A stretch of 64,000 nucleotides of DNA from Herbaspirillum sp. WKF16 (GCF_028993615.1 NZ_CP118632.1:744001-808000), one strand, 5' to 3'; positions 39,486-48,461 are shown, numbered from the stretch's first letter. Program-made: numbers and translations. Notes: a model not told the origin generated them from the letters alone.

Positions 39486-39965
39486 TTATTCGCCGGCCGG
39501 AGACATCTGGCTTTGCAGGTAGTTCTGGATGCCGACTTTTTCGATCAGGTCCAGCTGCGTTTCCAGCCAGTCGATGTGCTCTTCGGTGTCGTCCAGGATC
39601 ATCTGGAACAGCTCGCGCGAGACGTAGTCGCCGTGCTGTTCGCAGGTGGCGATGCCTTCCTTGACGGTCTTGTGCGCGGCCTTTTCCAGCTTCAGGTCGC
39701 ACTCGATCATTTCCTTGGTGTTTTCACCGATCATCAGCTTGTGCAGCGCTTGCAGGTTCGGCAGGCCGTCCAGCATCAGGATGCGGTCAATCAGCTTGTC
39801 CGCGTGCTTCATCTCGCCGATCGATTCGGCGTATTCCTTGGCGCCGATCTTGTCCAGGCCCCAGTGCTTGTACATGCGGGCGTGGAGGAAATACTGATTG
39901 ATTGCGGTAAGTTCGTTGGTCAATTGCGCATTGAGCAACTTGATGACTGCGGGATCGCCCTTCAT
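39486..39965 (-). CDS. bfr: Bacterioferritin
   Basis: 159 residues from MKGDPAVIKL at 39965, the exact length and start of the family. It forms the 24-subunit, haem-containing iron store. The haem ligand M52 (EMKHAD) and ferroxidase residues E18, E51, H54, E94 and H130 are present; at position 127, a Glu in E. coli and Azotobacter, an ungapped comparison gives Thr (DDTEEH). It lies next to the exbD end of the iron operon whose first genes include bfd, its reductase. Confidence 0.96.
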   Translation of the reverse strand: MKGDPAVIKLLNAQLTNELTAINQYFLHARMYKHWGLDKIGAKEYAESIGEMKHADKLIDRILMLDGLPNLQALHKLMIGENTKEMIECDLKLEKAAHKTVKEGIATCEQHGDYVSRELFQMILDDTEEHIDWLETQLDLIEKVGIQNYLQSQMSPAGE

Positions 39966-40306
39966 GGAAACCTCTGAATTCGTTGGAAGATGGGGGAGGC
40001 CGCATGGCGGTCGGAAAACAGACTGCAGACCCACGCGGCGAGAACGGACGCATCATAGCGCAGGCACTTTGTTTCTTCATCATTAATTAGCGCGAATCAT
40101 TCTTGTCATGGTTCGTCGTTGCCTTGCGCCCGGGCCCGTCGTCCGGGAGTCAGGCGCGGCAAGGCTTTGCGGCCCGCCGGGTGATGCCGCGCACTAAGGG
40201 CCGCAAGCGCGGCGCAGCGGCCCCGAAAAACAAAAAAACCTCCGTCGCAGCGCGAGGGAGGTTCTTGTCTTGCCGCGGCGCCCATGCGGGCGCCGCATTG
40301 TTGCGC
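39966..40306 (-). promoter_or_regulatory. Region between exbD and bfr, with bfr promoter
   Basis: A 341-base gap without a gene. The right end holds the exbD terminator. Near bfr, TATGAT on the minus strand (40057 to 40052) may be a -10. The core GAATCATTC at 40094-40102 matches the centre of a Fur box exactly, but its outer arms do not (about 13 of 19 positions), so Fur control of bfr is only a suggestion. Confidence 0.45.
40232..40263 (-). terminator. Terminator of the hemP-exbD iron operon
   Basis: A stem AACCTCC-TCGC with GCGA-GGAGGTT (one mismatch) and a 3-base loop, followed by seven T on the minus strand. Confidence 0.85.
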
Positions 40307-40723
40307 TTACTTCTTGTCCGGATCCGTCACGAAGCCGATCTTGGTCAAGCCGCCGGACTGCGCCGCCGACATGACCTGGGCCACCTTCTCGTATTGCGTG
40401 GTGCGTTCGGCGCGCAGGTGCAGCTCGGGTTGCGGCTGCTTCTGCGCGGCGGCTGCAATACGCAGGCTCAGCTGGTTGCTGTCGATCTTCTCTTCGTTCC
40501 AGAACACGTCGCCGCCGGCGTCGATGGAGAGGTTGATGCTTTCCGGTTTCACCTCGTCGGGCTGGCTGCTGGCCTTGGGCAGGTCGATCTTCACCGCGTG
40601 GTTCATCACCGGAATGGTGATGATGAAGATGATCAGCAGCACCAGCATCACGTCGACCAGCGGCGTGGTATTGATCTCCGGGTTGAAGTCGTCGTCCGAA
40701 TCGGACAGGGAACCCATGGCCAT
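40307..40723 (-). CDS. exbD: ExbD, energy-transducing membrane protein
   Basis: 138 residues; an ATG two codons later (40717) is also possible. One N-terminal membrane helix (LVDVMLVLLIIFIITIPV) contains the proton-channel Asp, D24; the rest is periplasmic. With ExbB it harvests the proton gradient to drive TonB. Its ATG overlaps the exbB stop by one base (TAATG). Confidence 0.95.
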   Translation of the reverse strand: MAMGSLSDSDDDFNPEINTTPLVDVMLVLLIIFIITIPVMNHAVKIDLPKASSQPDEVKPESINLSIDAGGDVFWNEEKIDSNQLSLRIAAAAQKQPQPELHLRAERTTQYEKVAQVMSAAQSGGLTKIGFVTDPDKK

Positions 40724-41454
40724 TACGCTCTCCCGACGGCGGTCAGCTTGGCCTTAGCGCCGTTTTTTTCGCTCTCCTCGGAGGCGGAGCGCGAGCCGGT
40801 CACGAACAGGGCGTGCAGGTCGAAGCCGAACTTGTTCAGCTTGGCGATGGTGGTCTTGTTGCCGCGAACCAGGGCGTTGTAGCCGAAGGTGGCGGGAATC
40901 GCCACCGCCAGGCCCAGCGCGGTCATGATCAGCGCCTCGCCCACGGGGCCGGCGACCTTGTCGATGCTGGCCTGGCCGGTGGTGCCGATCGACACCAGCG
41001 CGTGGTAGATGCCCCAGACGGTGCCGAACAGGCCGACGAACGGCGCGGTGGAACCGACCGACGCCAAGACGGCCATGCCGGCCTGCAGCTTGCCCGAAGC
41101 CTCGTCGATGGCCTGGCGCAGCGACAGGGTGACCCAGTCGCTTACCGACAGCTGGTCGTGCAGGTGGCCCTTGTGGGCGGTGTGGTGGCTCATCGCGGTG
41201 ACGCCGGCCTTGGCGACGTCTGCGAACGGGTTTTCATGACCCAGGGTCGCCACGCCTTCAGGCAGGCTGGTGGTGTCCCAGAACTGATGGCCGGCGGCGT
41301 CGGAGGCCTTGCGGAAGCGCAGCAGCTGCAGCGCCTTGGTGATGATCACATACCAGGATGCGATCGACATGGCCAGCAACAGGACGGCGACGCCCTTGGT
41401 GACGAAATCCCCTTGAGCCCAAAGGCTTTCCAATCCGTACGGACTAACTTCCAT
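40723..41454 (-). CDS. exbB: ExbB, proton-channel protein of the TonB system
   Basis: 243 residues with three membrane segments: FVTKGVAVLLLAMSIASWYV, a second around MAVLASVGSTAPFVGLFGTVWGI, and a third around ALIMTALGLAVAIPATFGYN. It forms the pentamer around the ExbD dimer. It begins 34 bases after the tonB stop and is translationally coupled to exbD. Confidence 0.95.
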   Translation of the reverse strand: MEVSPYGLESLWAQGDFVTKGVAVLLLAMSIASWYVIITKALQLLRFRKASDAAGHQFWDTTSLPEGVATLGHENPFADVAKAGVTAMSHHTAHKGHLHDQLSVSDWVTLSLRQAIDEASGKLQAGMAVLASVGSTAPFVGLFGTVWGIYHALVSIGTTGQASIDKVAGPVGEALIMTALGLAVAIPATFGYNALVRGNKTTIAKLNKFGFDLHALFVTGSRSASEESEKNGAKAKLTAVGRA

Positions 41455-41488
41455 GATGACTTCCCTTTGCTACTTTATGGTTTATGAA

Positions 41489-42190
41489 TTAAGAATTTAA
41501 CTTGAAGGCAATGCTGCCCGTGGTGGCAACGACGATGGCTTTGCCATCTTCGATATACGGCTTGTAGACAGCGCGCATGACGGCGCGGCGTGCTTCTTCG
41601 TCCAGGCGCGGATAGCCGGACGACTTGGTGATCTGGACATCGGTGGCGCGGCCGCTGGTGTTGACCGTGACCTTGAACTGCACCACGCCTTCTTCGCCCA
41701 TGCGCTTGGAGACGGCGGGATAGTTCACGTGCGGCGGCTCGATGTATTCGATGCCGGAGGTGATCTGCTTGGGCAGGATCGGGCCCGGCGGCGATGCCGG
41801 CGCCGGAGTCGGCGCGGCCGCCACCTGCGGGCTCGGTTCAGCCGGCTGCGGCGGTTGCGGCGGCGCGGTGATGGCGGTCGGCGCGGGCGCCTGGGTGACC
41901 GGGATCGGCTTGGGCGGGGTCACGACGGGCTTGACGGTCTTGACGACCTTCGGCGGCGTCGGTTCAGCCTTGGGCGGCGCCGGTTCGGGCGCCTTCTCGG
42001 GCACGATGAAGGTGGCGATCACTTCCTTGGGAATGGCGCTGGCGACCTGATGCACCAGGCCGCTTTGCAGGGCCCAGAAGAAAGCGATGTGCAAAAGGAT
42101 GATCAGCCCGAGCGGGCCGATCTTGCGAACCTGGCGCACCAATGCGCTGGGAGAGCTGTTACTCATAACAGACGGCGAAATTGCGTTCAT
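41489..42190 (-). CDS. tonB: TonB, energy transducer for outer-membrane receptors
   Basis: 233 residues. A cytoplasmic N-terminus, one membrane anchor (PLGLIILLHIAFFWALQSG), a long Pro/Ala/Lys-rich spacer (about 70-145) that spans the periplasm, and the C-terminal TonB domain (VNYPAVSKRMGEEGVVQFKV, then TSGRATDVQITKSSGY). It passes energy from ExbBD to receptors for haem or siderophores. It starts nine bases after bfd. Confidence 0.95.
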   Translation of the reverse strand: MNAISPSVMSNSSPSALVRQVRKIGPLGLIILLHIAFFWALQSGLVHQVASAIPKEVIATFIVPEKAPEPAPPKAEPTPPKVVKTVKPVVTPPKPIPVTQAPAPTAITAPPQPPQPAEPSPQVAAAPTPAPASPPGPILPKQITSGIEYIEPPHVNYPAVSKRMGEEGVVQFKVTVNTSGRATDVQITKSSGYPRLDEEARRAVMRAVYKPYIEDGKAIVVATTGSIAFKLNS

Positions 42191-42199
42191 GAATTTGGA

Positions 42200-42427
42200 T
42201 TACGCTGCAGCCATCGATGGATGGAAAACCATCGGCCGCGCGCCTTGATGTGTTTGATTGGCTTTGTCGAGACACTCACGCAGTACGTGCTTGGCGCAAG
42301 AGTGGCATTTGCCGCAGCAAGTGCCGACACCGAGCTGCTTGCGCAGCTCGGTCATGGATGTCATGCCTGCATCAACCGCCTGATGAATCTTGCCTTCGGA
42401 GATGTTATTACAAACACATACGATCAT
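42200..42427 (-). CDS. bfd: Bacterioferritin-associated ferredoxin
   Basis: 75 residues with a [2Fe-2S] cluster bound by four cysteines: two at the start (MIVCVCNN, C4 and C6) and two in GTCCGKCHSC (C38 and C41 by family pattern). Bfd reduces the iron stored in bacterioferritin so that it can leave. Its place between the Fur box and tonB fits iron-starvation expression, when stored iron is needed. bfr itself lies just beyond exbD. Confidence 0.95.
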   Translation of the reverse strand: MIVCVCNNISEGKIHQAVDAGMTSMTELRKQLGVGTCCGKCHSCAKHVLRECLDKANQTHQGARPMVFHPSMAAA

Positions 42428-42455
42428 TGTACGCCTTGCCGCCTGCTTTATCAGG

Positions 42456-42779
42456 CTATGCGGATCTCGCCCCTGACACTATGCGCGAGAAGAATTTAAA
42501 TTTTTCCGGCTGCGGCATCGTCCGTTCCACTACGGTTGCCCACTGTTCCGATAGTTGCTGGCAGGTTGCCCGCAACACCGGCGCCAGGTTCGGCAGGTCC
42601 GCCAGCGCTTTCAGGTGCCTCTCGATGACCGACGCCAGTTTGACGCAGCTTTGAGTTTCCTGATTGTTGTTGGCGGTGTAGTGCGACATCAGATGCAATA
42701 CGGCAGAAACCAGAAGTTCAGGTTGGGCCGGCGCGCTGTTGGGTTCCGCGAAGGCGGAATGCATTTGGTCGGTAACCAT
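42456..42779 (-). CDS. Small protein of unknown function inside the iron operon
   Basis: 107 residues from the ATG at 42779, with GAGGAG about seven bases upstream. It is cytoplasmic and helical, with one pair of central cysteines (QSCVKLAS and RATCQQLS). I recognise no domain. Segments PELLVSAVLHLMSHYTAN and CVKLASVIERHLKALADLPNL suggest a small helical bundle. It sits between hemP (94 bases) and bfd (28 bases) in the same direction, so it should be iron-regulated with them; a role in iron or haem handling follows only from this context. Confidence 0.7.
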   Translation of the reverse strand: MVTDQMHSAFAEPNSAPAQPELLVSAVLHLMSHYTANNNQETQSCVKLASVIERHLKALADLPNLAPVLRATCQQLSEQWATVVERTMPQPEKFKFFSRIVSGARSA

Positions 42780-42873
42780 CAAACTCTCCTCACTTGGCTA
42801 GCTTTGCTGGCTAAACGTCAAATGGCTTCAACGCTGGCTGGCCTGTTTATCCACCTGTTACTGCGATCCGTGG

Positions 42874-43062
42874 CTACGCCGTGAGGATCAGTTTGTTCAG
42901 CTGGGTCAGACGCAGCTTGTAGATACGGCCGCCGTGATCGATCTCCAGTTCGCGCATCTGACGGAACAGGTCCGTGCTCTTGATGCGGGTGATGGGAGTG
43001 CCGTTCGCGGTCGTGCCGGGCTTGTTGCGACGGTCAATGCCGTGTTCGTTCAGTTGGCTCAT
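42874..43062 (-). CDS. hemP: Hemin uptake protein HemP
   Basis: 62 residues from MSQLNEHGID at 43062, after a perfect AGGAGGT ribosome site; the upstream in-frame start would overlap the Fur box. The family core RIKSTDLFRQMRELEIDHGG then IYKLRLTQLNKLILT is complete. HemP/HmuP is a small activator or helper of haem receptor expression, under Fur control. No haem receptor gene is in the window. Confidence 0.93.
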   Translation of the reverse strand: MSQLNEHGIDRRNKPGTTANGTPITRIKSTDLFRQMRELEIDHGGRIYKLRLTQLNKLILTA

Positions 43063-43076
43063 AACACCTCCTATTA

Positions 43077-43095
43077 AATGCGAACAATTCTTATT
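43077..43095. promoter_or_regulatory. Fur box controlling the hemP operon
   Basis: AATGCGAACAATTCTTATT matches the symmetric Fur pattern AATGAGAATAATTCTCATT at 16 of 19 positions and lies 15 bases before the hemP ATG, in an AT-rich island. It predicts repression by iron of the whole hemP-to-exbD unit. Confidence 0.78.
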
Positions 43096-43289
43096 TAGAT
43101 TATTTGCCATTTACGGGCGGATTGCAAGCTCTTTATGAGTGAGATTGATTATTTTTATCGTCTGGGAATTTCCCCGGGGCATCATCGGCCGACGCAGCCC
43201 AGGAAAAGCCGTCCTGATTGCCAAAAAGGAAACGCCCCGCCGGCAAATATTGCGGGCAGGGCGTTGTCTTGTATTGCCTTGGGGGAATG

Positions 43290-44396
43290 TCAGGCTGCGG
43301 AGGCTCCGGTTTCGATGATGCCGCCGCCCAGGCAGACATCGCCGTCGTACAGCACCGCGGACTGGCCGGGCGTGACCGCCCACTGGGCATCGTCGAAGCG
43401 CAGCGAGAACTGGCCGTCGCCGGCCGCGAAACGGCAGGCGACGTCGGCCTGGCGGTAGCGCGTCTTGGCCGACAGCGCCTCCCTGTCCGGCGCGCTGCCG
43501 GCGACCCAACTGATCTGGCCGGCCGACAGCGTGGGCGTGAGCAGCCAGGGATGGTCGTGGCCCTGCACGATATATAGCGTGTTGTTTTCCACGTCCTTGC
43601 GCGCCACGTACCAAGCCTCGCTGTTGCCGTCGGCGTTCTGGTGCGCCTTGACGCCGCCGATGCCGATGCCTTTGCGCTGGCCCAGCGTATAGAAGGACAG
43701 GCCGACGTGTTCGCCCACGGTGTCGCCGTCGGCGGTCTTGATCGGACCGGGCTTGTACGACAGGTAACGGTTCAGGAATTCGCGGAACGGACGCTCGCCG
43801 ATGAAGCAGATGCCGGTCGAATCTTTCTTCTTGGCATTGGGGAGCTGCAGCTGCTCGGCGATGCGGCGCACTTCGGTCTTGTGGATTTCACCCAACGGAA
43901 ATACGGTGCGCGAGAGCTGTTCCTGGTTCAGGCGGTGCAGGAAGTAGCTCTGGTCCTTGCTGGCGTCGACCGCCTTGAGCAGTTCGAAGCTGCCGGCCTG
44001 GTTCTGGCGCACGCGCGCGTAGTGGCCGGTGGCGATGTAGTCCGCGCCGAGCTTCATGGCGTGGTCGAGGAAGGCCTTGAACTTGATCTCGGCGTTGCAC
44101 AGCACGTCCGGATTGGGCGTGCGGCCGGCCTGGTACTCGCGCAGGAACTCGGCGAACACGCGGTCCTTGTACTCGGAGGCGAAGTTGACCGCTTCGATGT
44201 CCACGCCGACCACATCGGCCACGCTGACGGCGTCGATCCAGTCCTCGCGCGTCGAGCAGTATTCCGAATCGTCGTCGTCTTCCCAGTTTTTCATGAACAG
44301 GCCGATCACTTCGTAACCCTGTTCCTTCAGCAGCCACGCCGAAACCGACGAATCCACGCCGCCCGACATGCCGATGACCACTCTTTTCTTGCTCAT
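43290..44396 (-). CDS. mnmA: tRNA 2-thiouridylase MnmA
   Basis: 368 residues from [10 protein letters not shown] at 44396; an upstream GTG/ATG frame start at 44447, which would overlap the Nudix gene stop by four bases, adds 17 residues unlike the family. MnmA puts sulfur on U34 of tRNAs for Lys, Glu and Gln. The P-loop GMSGGVDSS is at 9-17; catalytic cysteines are C100 ([12 protein letters not shown]) and C197 ([10 protein letters not shown]). Follows the Nudix gene in the same direction. Confidence 0.96.
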   Translation of the reverse strand: MSKKRVVIGMSGGVDSSVSAWLLKEQGYEVIGLFMKNWEDDDDSEYCSTREDWIDAVSVADVVGVDIEAVNFASEYKDRVFAEFLREYQAGRTPNPDVLCNAEIKFKAFLDHAMKLGADYIATGHYARVRQNQAGSFELLKAVDASKDQSYFLHRLNQEQLSRTVFPLGEIHKTEVRRIAEQLQLPNAKKKDSTGICFIGERPFREFLNRYLSYKPGPIKTADGDTVGEHVGLSFYTLGQRKGIGIGGVKAHQNADGNSEAWYVARKDVENNTLYIVQGHDHPWLLTPTLSAGQISWVAGSAPDREALSAKTRYRQADVACRFAAGDGQFSLRFDDAQWAVTPGQSAVLYDGDVCLGGGIIETGASAA

Positions 44397-44443
44397 GATA
44401 TTGCCCGTAAATTGATCGGGGCCATGCCCGTCGTTGAAACCCG

Positions 44444-44929
44444 TCATTCCAGATCGCCGATCGCGCTGGGATCGGCATGCACCAGTTCCAGCGGCGCCCG
44501 CTGGCCGCGCAGCCAGTCGTCCACGCAGCGCAGCACCAGCGGGCTGCGATGGCGTCCGGCGCAGGCCGCCAGCTCGTCGCGCGTCATCCAGACCGTGCGC
44601 AGGATGCCTTCATCGAGCGGCCTGGCCAGCGCCTCGCCGACCTCGCCGGCGAAGGCGAAGCGCAGGTAGCTCACGCTCATGCCGCCGCGCGAGGAAGAGA
44701 CGTTGCGCGAAAGATAGGTGCCGACCAGCGCCGTGGGCGTAAAGTTGCGCGCCGACTCTTCCAGCGCCTCGCGCACCACGGCATCCAGCAGCGATTCGCC
44801 CGGTTCCAGGTGGCCGGCCGGCTGGTTAATGCGAATGGCGTCGCCGCTTTGCTCCTCGACCATCAGGAAGCGGCCTTGCCGCTCGATGATCGCGGCGACC
44901 GTGACGGAGGGTTTCCAGACTTCAGACAT
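44444..44929 (-). CDS. Nudix hydrolase, NudJ-like
   Basis: 161 residues. The Nudix box runs from [20 protein letters not shown] (about 39-58), with the metal-binding Glu residues in REALEES. The opening [22 protein letters not shown] and the [11 protein letters not shown] segment match NudJ (YmfB), which hydrolyses thiamine pyrophosphate precursors and nucleoside triphosphates. As in E. coli, where nudJ precedes mnmA, the mnmA gene follows directly, which supports the call. Confidence 0.92.
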   Translation of the reverse strand: MSEVWKPSVTVAAIIERQGRFLMVEEQSGDAIRINQPAGHLEPGESLLDAVVREALEESARNFTPTALVGTYLSRNVSSSRGGMSVSYLRFAFAGEVGEALARPLDEGILRTVWMTRDELAACAGRHRSPLVLRCVDDWLRGQRAPLELVHADPSAIGDLE

Positions 44930-45031
44930 CGATTGCCTCGTTAATCCTCCATTTTACCCGGTTGCGCCGGACTCTTCAGCGCAAAGCCCCGCGCCGCGCG
45001 GATCCCCGTCTACCGTAGCGCCCCGGTAAAG

Positions 45032-45062
45032 TTGCCGGTTTTTAAATTTTGTCGTGTAAGAT
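45032..45062 (+). promoter_or_regulatory. Candidate promoter of the pnt operon
   Basis: TTGCCG at 45032-45037 and TAAGAT at 45057-45062, spaced 19 bases, about 30 bases before the pntAA start. Confidence 0.4.
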
Positions 45063-45093
45063 CCGGGTAAGAATCAACAAACAGGAGCTTTGA

Positions 45094-46209
45094 ATGAGGA
45101 TAGGTATTCCCGCCGAAAGTCGGGACGGAGAAACGCGTGTAGCGGCGACCCCGGAGACCGTCAAGAAACTGGTGGCCGCCAAGCACGAGGTGATGATCGA
45201 GTCGGGCGCGGGCGTGAAGTCCAGCATCCCGGACGAGGCTTTCGTTGCCGTGGGCGCCAGCATCGGCAGCGCCGACGCCGTCTATACCGCAGAAGTCATT
45301 CTCAAAGTGCGCGCCCCGAATGAGCAGGAGCGCGCGCGGATCAAGGCTGGCACTGTTGTCGTCGGCATGTTGAATCCCTTCGATACCGACAATATCGCGG
45401 CCATGGCCGGCGCGGGGCTGACCGCCTTCGCGCTGGAAGCCGCGCCGCGCACCACCCGTGCGCAGTCGATGGACGTCCTGTCCTCGCAAGCCAATATCGC
45501 CGGTTACAAAGCGGTGCTGATGGCAGCCAACACGTACCAGCGTTTCATGCCCATGCTGATGACCGCCGCAGGCACGGTCAAGGCGGCGCGCATGCTGATC
45601 ATGGGAGCCGGCGTCGCGGGCTTGCAGGCGATCGCCACGGCCAAGCGGCTGGGCGCGGTGATCGAGGCGTCGGACGTGCGTCCGGCGGTCAAGGAGCAGA
45701 TCGAGTCGCTCGGCGCCAAGTTCCTCGACGTGCCCTTCATCACCGATGAAGAAAAGGAAATCGCGCAGGGCGTGGGCGGCTATGCGCGCCCGATGCCGCC
45801 CGACTGGATGAAGCGCCAGGCCGAACTGGTCCACGAGCGCGCCAAGCAGGCCGACATCATCATCACCACTGCGCTGATCCCGGGCCGCAAGGCGCCGGTG
45901 CTGATCAGCGAGGAGACGGTGAAGGCGATGAAGCCGGGCTCGGTGATCCTCGACATGGCGGTCGATCAGGGCGGCAACTGCCCCTTGTCCGAACCGGGCA
46001 AGACGGTCATCAAGCATGGCGTGCACATCATCGGCGAAGGCAACCTGGCGGCCCTGGTGGCGGCCGACGCCTCGGCGCTGTATGCGCGCAACGTGCTCGA
46101 TTTCCTCAAGCTGGTCATCGACGCCGAAGGCCGGCTGGTGGTCAACCGGGAAGACGACATCGTGGCCGCCACCCTGCTGTGCCAGGGCGGCGAGATCCTG
46201 CGCAAGTAA
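45094..46209 (+). CDS. pntAA: Proton-translocating transhydrogenase, subunit alpha part 1
   Basis: 371 residues. Soluble NAD(H)-binding domain I of the membrane transhydrogenase, which uses the proton gradient to make NADPH. The start [17 protein letters not shown] and the nucleotide-binding [19 protein letters not shown] are typical, as is the mobile-loop region VGGYARPM. In this three-subunit form, the membrane part of alpha is a separate gene (46695). A panD gene lies in between. Confidence 0.96.
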   Translation: MRIGIPAESRDGETRVAATPETVKKLVAAKHEVMIESGAGVKSSIPDEAFVAVGASIGSADAVYTAEVILKVRAPNEQERARIKAGTVVVGMLNPFDTDNIAAMAGAGLTAFALEAAPRTTRAQSMDVLSSQANIAGYKAVLMAANTYQRFMPMLMTAAGTVKAARMLIMGAGVAGLQAIATAKRLGAVIEASDVRPAVKEQIESLGAKFLDVPFITDEEKEIAQGVGGYARPMPPDWMKRQAELVHERAKQADIIITTALIPGRKAPVLISEETVKAMKPGSVILDMAVDQGGNCPLSEPGKTVIKHGVHIIGEGNLAALVAADASALYARNVLDFLKLVIDAEGRLVVNREDDIVAATLLCQGGEILRK

Positions 46210-46279
46210 GCGCGCCGGCGCGTGCGGCGTCGCTCGCGCCGCCGGTCCGGCAATTCAAGAAATACAAGGAAAGAAGTAC

Positions 46280-46642
46280 ATGCAACGCATCATGCTGCGC
46301 GCCAAGATCCATCGCGCAACGGTCACCCAGTGCGACCTCAACTATGAAGGCTCCTGCGGCATCGACGAAGATCTGCTGGAAGCGGCCGACATCCGCGAGT
46401 TCGAAAAGATCGAGCTTTACAACGTCAACAACGGCGAACGCTTCTCCACCTACGCTATCCGCGGCAAGCGTGGCAGCGGCGAGATCTCCCTCAACGGTGC
46501 GGCGGCCCGCCTGGCGCACCTGGGCGACCTGCTGATCATCTGCACCTATGCGCCCATGAGCGAGGAGCAAGTCGCGCAGTACAAGCCGAAGGTGGTGTTC
46601 GTGGACGACAAGAACCGCATCACCAGCCTGAAAGCGATCTGA
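46280..46642 (+). CDS. panD: Aspartate 1-decarboxylase proenzyme
   Basis: 120 residues from [10 protein letters not shown] at 46280. PanD makes beta-alanine from aspartate for pantothenate and CoA. It self-cleaves between G24 and S25 (NYEGSCGID), leaving a pyruvoyl group; Y58-type and K9 ([11 protein letters not shown]) active-site residues are in place. The gene is complete and collinear between pntAA (71 bases) and pntAB (53 bases), an unusual place; it has its own ribosome site (AAGGAAAGAAG). Confidence 0.96.
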   Translation: MQRIMLRAKIHRATVTQCDLNYEGSCGIDEDLLEAADIREFEKIELYNVNNGERFSTYAIRGKRGSGEISLNGAAARLAHLGDLLIICTYAPMSEEQVAQYKPKVVFVDDKNRITSLKAI

Positions 46643-46694
46643 CCCGCAATCTGACCCGCGGCCCGGCGCCGCGCAATAAAGAGAGGAACAAGAA

Positions 46695-47009
46695 ATGGAA
46701 GTCAGCCATACCATCATCAACCTGATCATCTTCGTGCTGGCGATCTACGTCGGCTACCACGTGGTCTGGACCGTCACCCCGGCGCTGCACACGCCGCTGA
46801 TGGCGGTCACCAACGCCATCTCGGCGATCATCATCATCGGCGCCATGCTGGCCGCCGGCCTCACCGAGGGCCCGGTGGGCCGCATCGCCGGCACCCTGGG
46901 CGTGGCGCTGGCCGCGGTCAACGTGTTCGGCGGCTTCATGGTGACCCAGCGCATGCTGGAAATGTTCAAGAAGAAAGAGCCCAAGGCCAAGGCGGGAGCA
47001 CAAGCATGA
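46695..47009 (+). CDS. pntAB: Transhydrogenase subunit alpha part 2 (membrane)
   Basis: 104 residues with three membrane segments (IINLIIFVLAIYVGYHVVW; AVTNAISAIIIIGAMLAAG; a third around GTLGVALAAVNVFGGFMV) and a basic C-terminal tail. It is the domain II part that is fused to alpha in E. coli but separate here, as in Rhodospirillum. The ATG follows AGAGAGGAAC. It overlaps pntB by four bases (ATGA). Confidence 0.95.
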   Translation: MEVSHTIINLIIFVLAIYVGYHVVWTVTPALHTPLMAVTNAISAIIIIGAMLAAGLTEGPVGRIAGTLGVALAAVNVFGGFMVTQRMLEMFKKKEPKAKAGAQA

Positions 47010-48445
47010 GCATGAACCTCGTTACCCTGCTGTACCTGATCGCCTCGATCTGCTTCATCCAGTCCCTGAAGGGCCTGTCCCATCCCGCCACCGCGCGCCG
47101 CGGCAACAGTTTCGGCATCGCCGGCATGGTGATCGCCGTGCTGACCACGCTGGCCCTGATCGTCAAGCTCAAGGGCGACGGCGCTGACTCGGCAGGCAAC
47201 ATCGGCTACCTGCTGGTGGCCGCCGGCGTGATCGTGGGTGGCGGCATCGGCGCCTACCTGGCGCGCAGCGTCGAGATGACCAAGATGCCTGAACTGGTTG
47301 CGGCGATGCACTCGCTGATCGGTCTGGCCGCAGTCTGCATCGCAGTGGCGGCGGTGGCCGAACCGTGGGCGCTGGGCATCTCCGGCCACGGCATGCCCAT
47401 CCCCGTGGGCAACCGCGTGGAACTGTTCATCGGCACCTTCGTGGGCGCCATCACCTTCTCCGGTTCGGTGATCGCCTTCGGCAAGCTCTCGGGCAAGTAC
47501 AAGTTCCGCCTGTTCCAGGGCGCGCCGGTGAACTTTTCCGGCCAGCACTTCCTGAACCTGCTGCTGGCGGTGGCCATGATCGGCTTCGGCATCATCTTCG
47601 TGCTGACCCAGAACTGGCTGCCCTTCATCATCATGGCGGCGATCGCCTTCGTGCTGGGCGTGCTGATCATCATCCCCATCGGCGGCGCCGACATGCCGGT
47701 GGTGGTCTCGATGCTCAACAGCTACTCGGGCTGGGCGGCGGCCGGCATCGGCTTCTCGCTGAACAACCCGATGCTGATCATCTCCGGTTCGCTGGTGGGC
47801 TCCTCGGGCGCGATCCTCTCGTACATCATGTGCAAGGCGATGAACCGCTCGTTCTTCAACGTGATCCTGGGCGGCTTCGGCGGCGAGGCCGCGGCCGCCG
47901 GCGGCGCGGCGCAGCAACAGCGCAACGTCAAGTCCGGCTCGGCTGACGACGCCGCCTTTCTGATGGGCAATGCCGAGACCGTGATCATCGTCCCCGGCTA
48001 CGGCCTGGCGGTGGCGCGCGCGCAGCATGCCCTGAAGGAGCTGACCGAGAAACTGACCCACAACGGCGTGACCGTGAAGTACGCGATCCACCCGGTGGCG
48101 GGCCGCATGCCCGGCCACATGAACGTGCTGCTGGCCGAGGCCGAAGTGCCCTACGACCAGGTGTTCGAGATGGAAGACATCAACAGCGAGTTCGCCCAGG
48201 CCGACGTGGTGCTGGTGCTGGGCGCCAATGACGTGGTCAACCCCGCGGCCAAGGATCCCAAGTCGCCGATCGCCGGCATGCCGATCCTGGAGGCCTACAA
48301 GGCCAAGACCGTGATCGTGAACAAGCGCTCCATGGCCGCCGGCTATGCGGGCCTGGACAACGAGCTGTTCTACATGGACAAGACCATGATGGTCTTCGGC
48401 GACGCCAAGAAGGTCATCGAGGACATGGTCAAGGCAGTGGACTGA
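47006..48445 (+). CDS. pntB: Transhydrogenase subunit beta
   Basis: 479 residues. About nine membrane segments (1-280) form the proton channel; the C-terminal domain III binds NADP(H), with IIVPGYGLAVARAQH and VLGANDVVNPAAKD as its signatures. It completes the transhydrogenase encoded by the pntAA-panD-pntAB-pntB operon, which ends in a symmetrical terminator. Confidence 0.98.
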   Translation: MSMNLVTLLYLIASICFIQSLKGLSHPATARRGNSFGIAGMVIAVLTTLALIVKLKGDGADSAGNIGYLLVAAGVIVGGGIGAYLARSVEMTKMPELVAAMHSLIGLAAVCIAVAAVAEPWALGISGHGMPIPVGNRVELFIGTFVGAITFSGSVIAFGKLSGKYKFRLFQGAPVNFSGQHFLNLLLAVAMIGFGIIFVLTQNWLPFIIMAAIAFVLGVLIIIPIGGADMPVVVSMLNSYSGWAAAGIGFSLNNPMLIISGSLVGSSGAILSYIMCKAMNRSFFNVILGGFGGEAAAAGGAAQQQRNVKSGSADDAAFLMGNAETVIIVPGYGLAVARAQHALKELTEKLTHNGVTVKYAIHPVAGRMPGHMNVLLAEAEVPYDQVFEMEDINSEFAQADVVLVLGANDVVNPAAKDPKSPIAGMPILEAYKAKTVIVNKRSMAAGYAGLDNELFYMDKTMMVFGDAKKVIEDMVKAVD

Positions 48446-48461
48446 GTTTTTCCCAGGCATG

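Noticed and set aside
40085..40110. Full Fur box for bfr
   Set aside because: Only the nine-base core matches; both outer arms deviate, so I list it only as a hint in the region description.
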